From positions 1 to 64,000 of the forward strand of contig JAQBXN010000028.1 of the NCBI GenBank assembly GCA_027625095.1: DNA of 64,000 nt. Reading direction: 5' to 3'. Below are positions 61,178 through 64,000 of the stretch, piece by piece. The translations under genes were made by a program, and so were the position numbers. This stretch comes from Planctomycetota bacterium. Lineage in GTDB: Bacteria; Planctomycetota; PUPC01; JACPCR01. The notes beneath the pieces were generated by a model that had not been told where the DNA came from, did no database searches, and saw only the letters and a program-made list of their open reading frames with translations. Positions within the stretch are counted from its first letter, which is position 1; each line of letters starts with the position of its first letter.

Positions 61178-62851
61178 CTACAGCCATTCCACCCGGTCAA
61201 TGATTGGAGGATGCTCCCTGGGGGAAATTCCAGAAATTTCCAGGAGGTGCATCTGGTCGAAGGACTCCAGTTCTGAGTCTTTTGCTATTCCTTTGAATTG
61301 AGAAGGGGTGAGTTCCAGATCAAGCCATCGTTCATCGATTTCATCGAGAGTGGCCGTGAAGACTTCCGCATCGCTCATTCCCGGTCTATGAGTTAGGCGC
61401 ACCTTGAGCGGTCCGATACATTTCACGCGTATTGCGAGGAGTAGAATTTCGTACTGGTTAGGCGCCCAGCGTGGGTCTGCGATACGGCGGGTGGCGAGGT
61501 TCCAACTGAACGATTCGCCTTCGACGAGTACCGGTTCAATGGTCAGCGCGGGGCTTTCGCCGGGGCCGTCTATCTCATTTAACTGAATTGATTCGGGGAA
61601 CGGTTCGGTGCCGAGGCCGCTCAGGAACCAACCTCCAATCCCTTCCGTGAAATCGTCAAGAATGAGGGATGGTTGAGCGAGGTCGTCCAAATCCCCATGG
61701 TCGGAGGGCGTGAAGGTCTGGGGAACGGAACTGATGCAGGTGCCGTCCGTGTAATAGGCCGTCGCAAAAACGGCGTGCTTTACGTTTGGGCTGGCAACGG
61801 GGACGGCCGATTTGCCTACTTCGTTTTCTTCGGGACACAGATGCCAATAACGGCAAGGGGCAGGGACGTGATTGCTGGCGACAAACACCTCCACGTCTTC
61901 AATCTCCTCCGATTCAACCCCCGTCACTTCTGCGATCAGCCGGCCGGATTCCTTGCGAATTACGACCTCCGGACGCGGCAGCCATGAGCCGTCTCCGTTC
62001 AGATGTGTCGCGAGCCATTCGTACAGGTTTAACGAAACGTCTTCATCGAGGTGATGATTGAAATGGGGACAGAAGGCGAGCGCGTGCCGATCGTTCAGCG
62101 CTGCGAACAGCTCTTCCGCGGTGTCCATCCAGCCAAAAAAGTCGTTGGTGCAGTTGAGGAACAACATGGGGCCGTTCTGGATAGCGGCATACTGGTATGG
62201 GCTGAAGCAAAAGCTCCACAGGCGTTGATCCTCGTCTTCAGGGTCGAAATCCGAGCCGCAGGCATTTCCCCATTTAAGAGTACCACCGCATCCGTAGATC
62301 GCGGTAGCTGCCTTTACCCGCTTATCGGTGCCGTTTACCAGCCAGGATAGAAATCCGCCCCATGAAATGCCGTAAATGCCAAGCCGGTTTTCGTCAACTT
62401 CCGGCTGTTGAGAGAGGAGAGTCAGTCCACGACGAGCTATGGCTGTTGCGTGATAAAGATGACTGTATTCAGGGCTGGGCTCGATGCGGTAAATGTCCGT
62501 TGAAGCCATACCCAAATCGGTGACCTTCTCCCGTTCGTCTCTGGGGCCGGTCCAATCAAAGGTGAGGGCCGCATACCCCTCTTCAATCATTTTCCTTACG
62601 TGCACTTCATTCGCGGTCTGCCCGCCGCCATGGATGTGCAGCACACCGGGTACGCGTTCCTCAGATTTCGGGACGCCCAGGATTCCGTAAACCCAGACGG
62701 GCTGGCCTTCGCATTCGTGGCTGAAGTAGGTGAGCTCCGTGATGACACAATCTTCTTCCTCTCTGCGCGAAAGGACCTCACATTCGAGGTCATCCAGCGT
62801 CGGATCGAAATCTGCCCAAAGCTCTGTTGGTGACCACTGAGTTTCGTTCAT
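61178..62851 (-). CDS. Alpha/beta-hydrolase (acetyl-xylan-esterase/dienelactone-type) with C-terminal beta domain
   Basis: The ATG chosen ('MNETQWSPTELWADFD') lies 8 bp after the stop of the aldo/keto reductase, so the two form an operon. 557 residues. The hydrolase core has 'GVLHIHGGGQTANE', nucleophile S163 in 'YGISWGGFLSW', D237 in 'LNCTNDFFGWMD' and H266 or H267 in 'HFNHHLDEDVSL'. Residues beyond about 360 form beta-rich accessory domains ('LEISGISPREHPPIIDRVEW'). It probably deacylates a carbohydrate or other ester; no signal peptide is seen, so it is cytoplasmic. Confidence 0.82.
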   Translation of the reverse strand: MNETQWSPTELWADFDPTLDDLECEVLSRREEEDCVITELTYFSHECEGQPVWVYGILGVPKSEERVPGVLHIHGGGQTANEVHVRKMIEEGYAALTFDWTGPRDEREKVTDLGMASTDIYRIEPSPEYSHLYHATAIARRGLTLLSQQPEVDENRLGIYGISWGGFLSWLVNGTDKRVKAATAIYGCGGTLKWGNACGSDFDPEDEDQRLWSFCFSPYQYAAIQNGPMLFLNCTNDFFGWMDTAEELFAALNDRHALAFCPHFNHHLDEDVSLNLYEWLATHLNGDGSWLPRPEVVIRKESGRLIAEVTGVESEEIEDVEVFVASNHVPAPCRYWHLCPEENEVGKSAVPVASPNVKHAVFATAYYTDGTCISSVPQTFTPSDHGDLDDLAQPSLILDDFTEGIGGWFLSGLGTEPFPESIQLNEIDGPGESPALTIEPVLVEGESFSWNLATRRIADPRWAPNQYEILLLAIRVKCIGPLKVRLTHRPGMSDAEVFTATLDEIDERWLDLELTPSQFKGIAKDSELESFDQMHLLEISGISPREHPPIIDRVEWL

Positions 62852-62859
62852 GGCAATCT

Positions 62860-63765
62860 CTACTTTACCGGCCCGTAATGTGGGCCCCATTTCATTGCGA
62901 CAGCCTTGCCTTGATTCAAGAGCCCGGCTTCCTTTTCGGGTGAAAGAGGCTCGAAGTTGCGTGCCCATTCGACGTTCTCTTGAAGCTCTTTTAAGGAGCA
63001 CATGCCGACGACGGCAATCGCGACACCGGGCAAGCCCAGGCCGTATTGCAGTGCCTGGCGGTGGTCATGAGAGCCGGTCGAGGCTAATTGAGAAGGTTGA
63101 TTCTTCGGATGGTAATCCATGCCCTTCGCACCTCCGTAAATCTTCATGGCAGCCACGCCAACGTTGTATTCCTTCGCCAGCGGAAGCACCCCCTCCTCGA
63201 AGTTGTAGGTGTGCCGATCCACGAAATTCATCGCGAGCATGACGGCATCGACCTCTGCTTCTTCGAGCACTCTTTGCGATTTCCACGGCTGGTTATGTGA
63301 AGTGAAACCCACATAACGAGTCCAGCCGCGCCGTTGTGCTTCACGAAGCGCTGCCAGAGAGCCGCCTTTGCTCAACACGGCATCGATATCCAGCCCGCCC
63401 AGGTGGTGCACGAACGCCAGGTCTACCTGTTCCACGCGAAGCGTCCTGAGGCTCTCTTCGAGAATTTCGAGGGCCCTGTCGCCGTCGGCAGTGAGGGTCT
63501 TGGTGACGACAAACACTTCGTCCCGCCGTTCGCTAAGCACCTCCCCGAGCTGCTCCTGGGCGCGCTCGTAACCGGGCGCGGTATCGATATAGGTGACTCC
63601 CATGTCAATGGCCTGGTGGTACAGCTCTATCGCTGCCGCATTCTTCATGCCCATGCCACCCGGCCCGGTACCGAGCCCCAGGATGGGAACGTGTTCACCG
63701 GTCTTCCCGAGGACGCGAGTCGGTAACGTGTTTGCCTTTAGCGCTGAGAGTGTTGCAGCCGTCAT
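62860..63765 (-). CDS. Aldo/keto reductase
   Basis: The 301-residue enzyme has the family barrel and tetrad: Asp and Tyr in 'GVTYIDTAPGYERAQEQL', Lys in 'VFVVTKTLTADGD' and His in 'VDLAFVHHLGGLDID'. 'NVGVAAMKIYGGAKGMDY' and 'LPGVAIAVVGMCSLKELQEN' are typical of the later strands and NADP-binding region. It reduces aldehydes or ketones with NADPH, probably a sugar, given the downstream esterase. First gene of a two-gene operon. The 235 bp from its start to the window end show no recognisable gene. Confidence 0.9.
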   Translation of the reverse strand: MTAATLSALKANTLPTRVLGKTGEHVPILGLGTGPGGMGMKNAAAIELYHQAIDMGVTYIDTAPGYERAQEQLGEVLSERRDEVFVVTKTLTADGDRALEILEESLRTLRVEQVDLAFVHHLGGLDIDAVLSKGGSLAALREAQRRGWTRYVGFTSHNQPWKSQRVLEEAEVDAVMLAMNFVDRHTYNFEEGVLPLAKEYNVGVAAMKIYGGAKGMDYHPKNQPSQLASTGSHDHRQALQYGLGLPGVAIAVVGMCSLKELQENVEWARNFEPLSPEKEAGLLNQGKAVAMKWGPHYGPVK

Positions 63766-64000
63766 GATTTCAGTACGAATGGAAGTTGTTCGATACCTTA
63801 AAAGTTATGAAACGATATTCGGATGACGGGAGGAGTCCATCCATTGAAGAATGGTTGATGGACTTCTTGTGGTTGCGTACGGACGAAGCGCTGTCACGAT
63901 CCAGCTATGGCTGCTTTACGTGACATTAAGATTTCGAGCAACAGGTATCTGCCCTCACGGCTGCTGTCCGTACGGTTCGCGCGCTCCGGTGGGCCGGGCG

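Noticed and set aside
63807..63926. 39-residue plus-strand frame near the window end
   Set aside because: Too short, no family similarity and no ribosome site; possibly part of something beyond the edge.

Overview
The window looks like chromosomal DNA of a heterotrophic bacterium, probably of the PVC/Planctomycetes-Verrucomicrobia-Lentisphaerae type or a neighbouring uncultured phylum. Hints are a type II/IV prepilin with a general-secretion tail, PQQ-like propellers with planctomycete-like 'RGSERDG' motifs, a ceramidase-family enzyme, phytanoyl-CoA dioxygenases, DUF5060 glycosidases, short zinc-ribbon proteins, and a threonyl-tRNA synthetase with an insertion before its 'MNCPHH' zinc motif. 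The phylum is an inference. No rRNA, tRNA or CRISPR array was seen.

Layout. 0-8.7 kb: the end of a Lys-Pro repeat protein, a lysyl-oxidase-family protein with a terminator, a protein of unknown function, two PhyH dioxygenases, a glycine-zipper protein and a 1038-residue coiled-coil secreted protein. 8.9-20.3 kb is a scarred region: an IS4-type transposase, a broken glycosidase, a large GH-A enzyme with a small secreted partner, an HsdS fragment, an internally deleted group II intron, an isomerase/dehydrogenase pair, a degraded EEP gene and a long composite palindrome. 20.3-32.4 kb: a ThiF-rhodanese fusion, a DUF3524 (queuosine-mannosyltransferase-like) glycosyltransferase, a 2220-residue modular glycosidase built from four repeated units, an SGNH hydrolase and an SDR. 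32.4-36.4 kb: an HNH-nuclease remnant, a 22-bp perfect inverted repeat, a CPBP protease, an orphan HisKA domain and a ceramidase-family protein.

36.6-50.8 kb is a tightly packed plus-strand block with 4-bp overlaps: TolB-like propeller, SEL1-like protein, zinc-ribbon/TPR membrane protein, an anchored substrate-binding protein with a triplicated lobe segment, PQQ-like propeller, GH43-like protein, LutA-like Fe-S protein, dihydroorotase, heparinase II/III-like protein and a six-bladed kelch-like protein. 51-64 kb: a zinc protein, a TIM-barrel protein, ThrS, FabG-like SDR, a PDZ-PQQ protein, a zinc ribbon, FHA and membrane proteins, a prepilin with a Thr-rich tail, a GT2, a gene remnant, an esterase and an aldo/keto reductase.

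Functionally the window is dominated by secreted or envelope carbohydrate-active proteins and cytoplasmic sugar/oxo-acid enzymes, suggesting polysaccharide or glycolipid scavenging. Small palindromic repeats are scattered between genes, often just after stop codons. The most notable points are the Lys-Pro repeat protein beside a lysyl oxidase, the pseudo-repeat architecture of the 2220-residue glycosidase, and the 36-46 kb envelope operon with its triplicated binding protein and no transporter.
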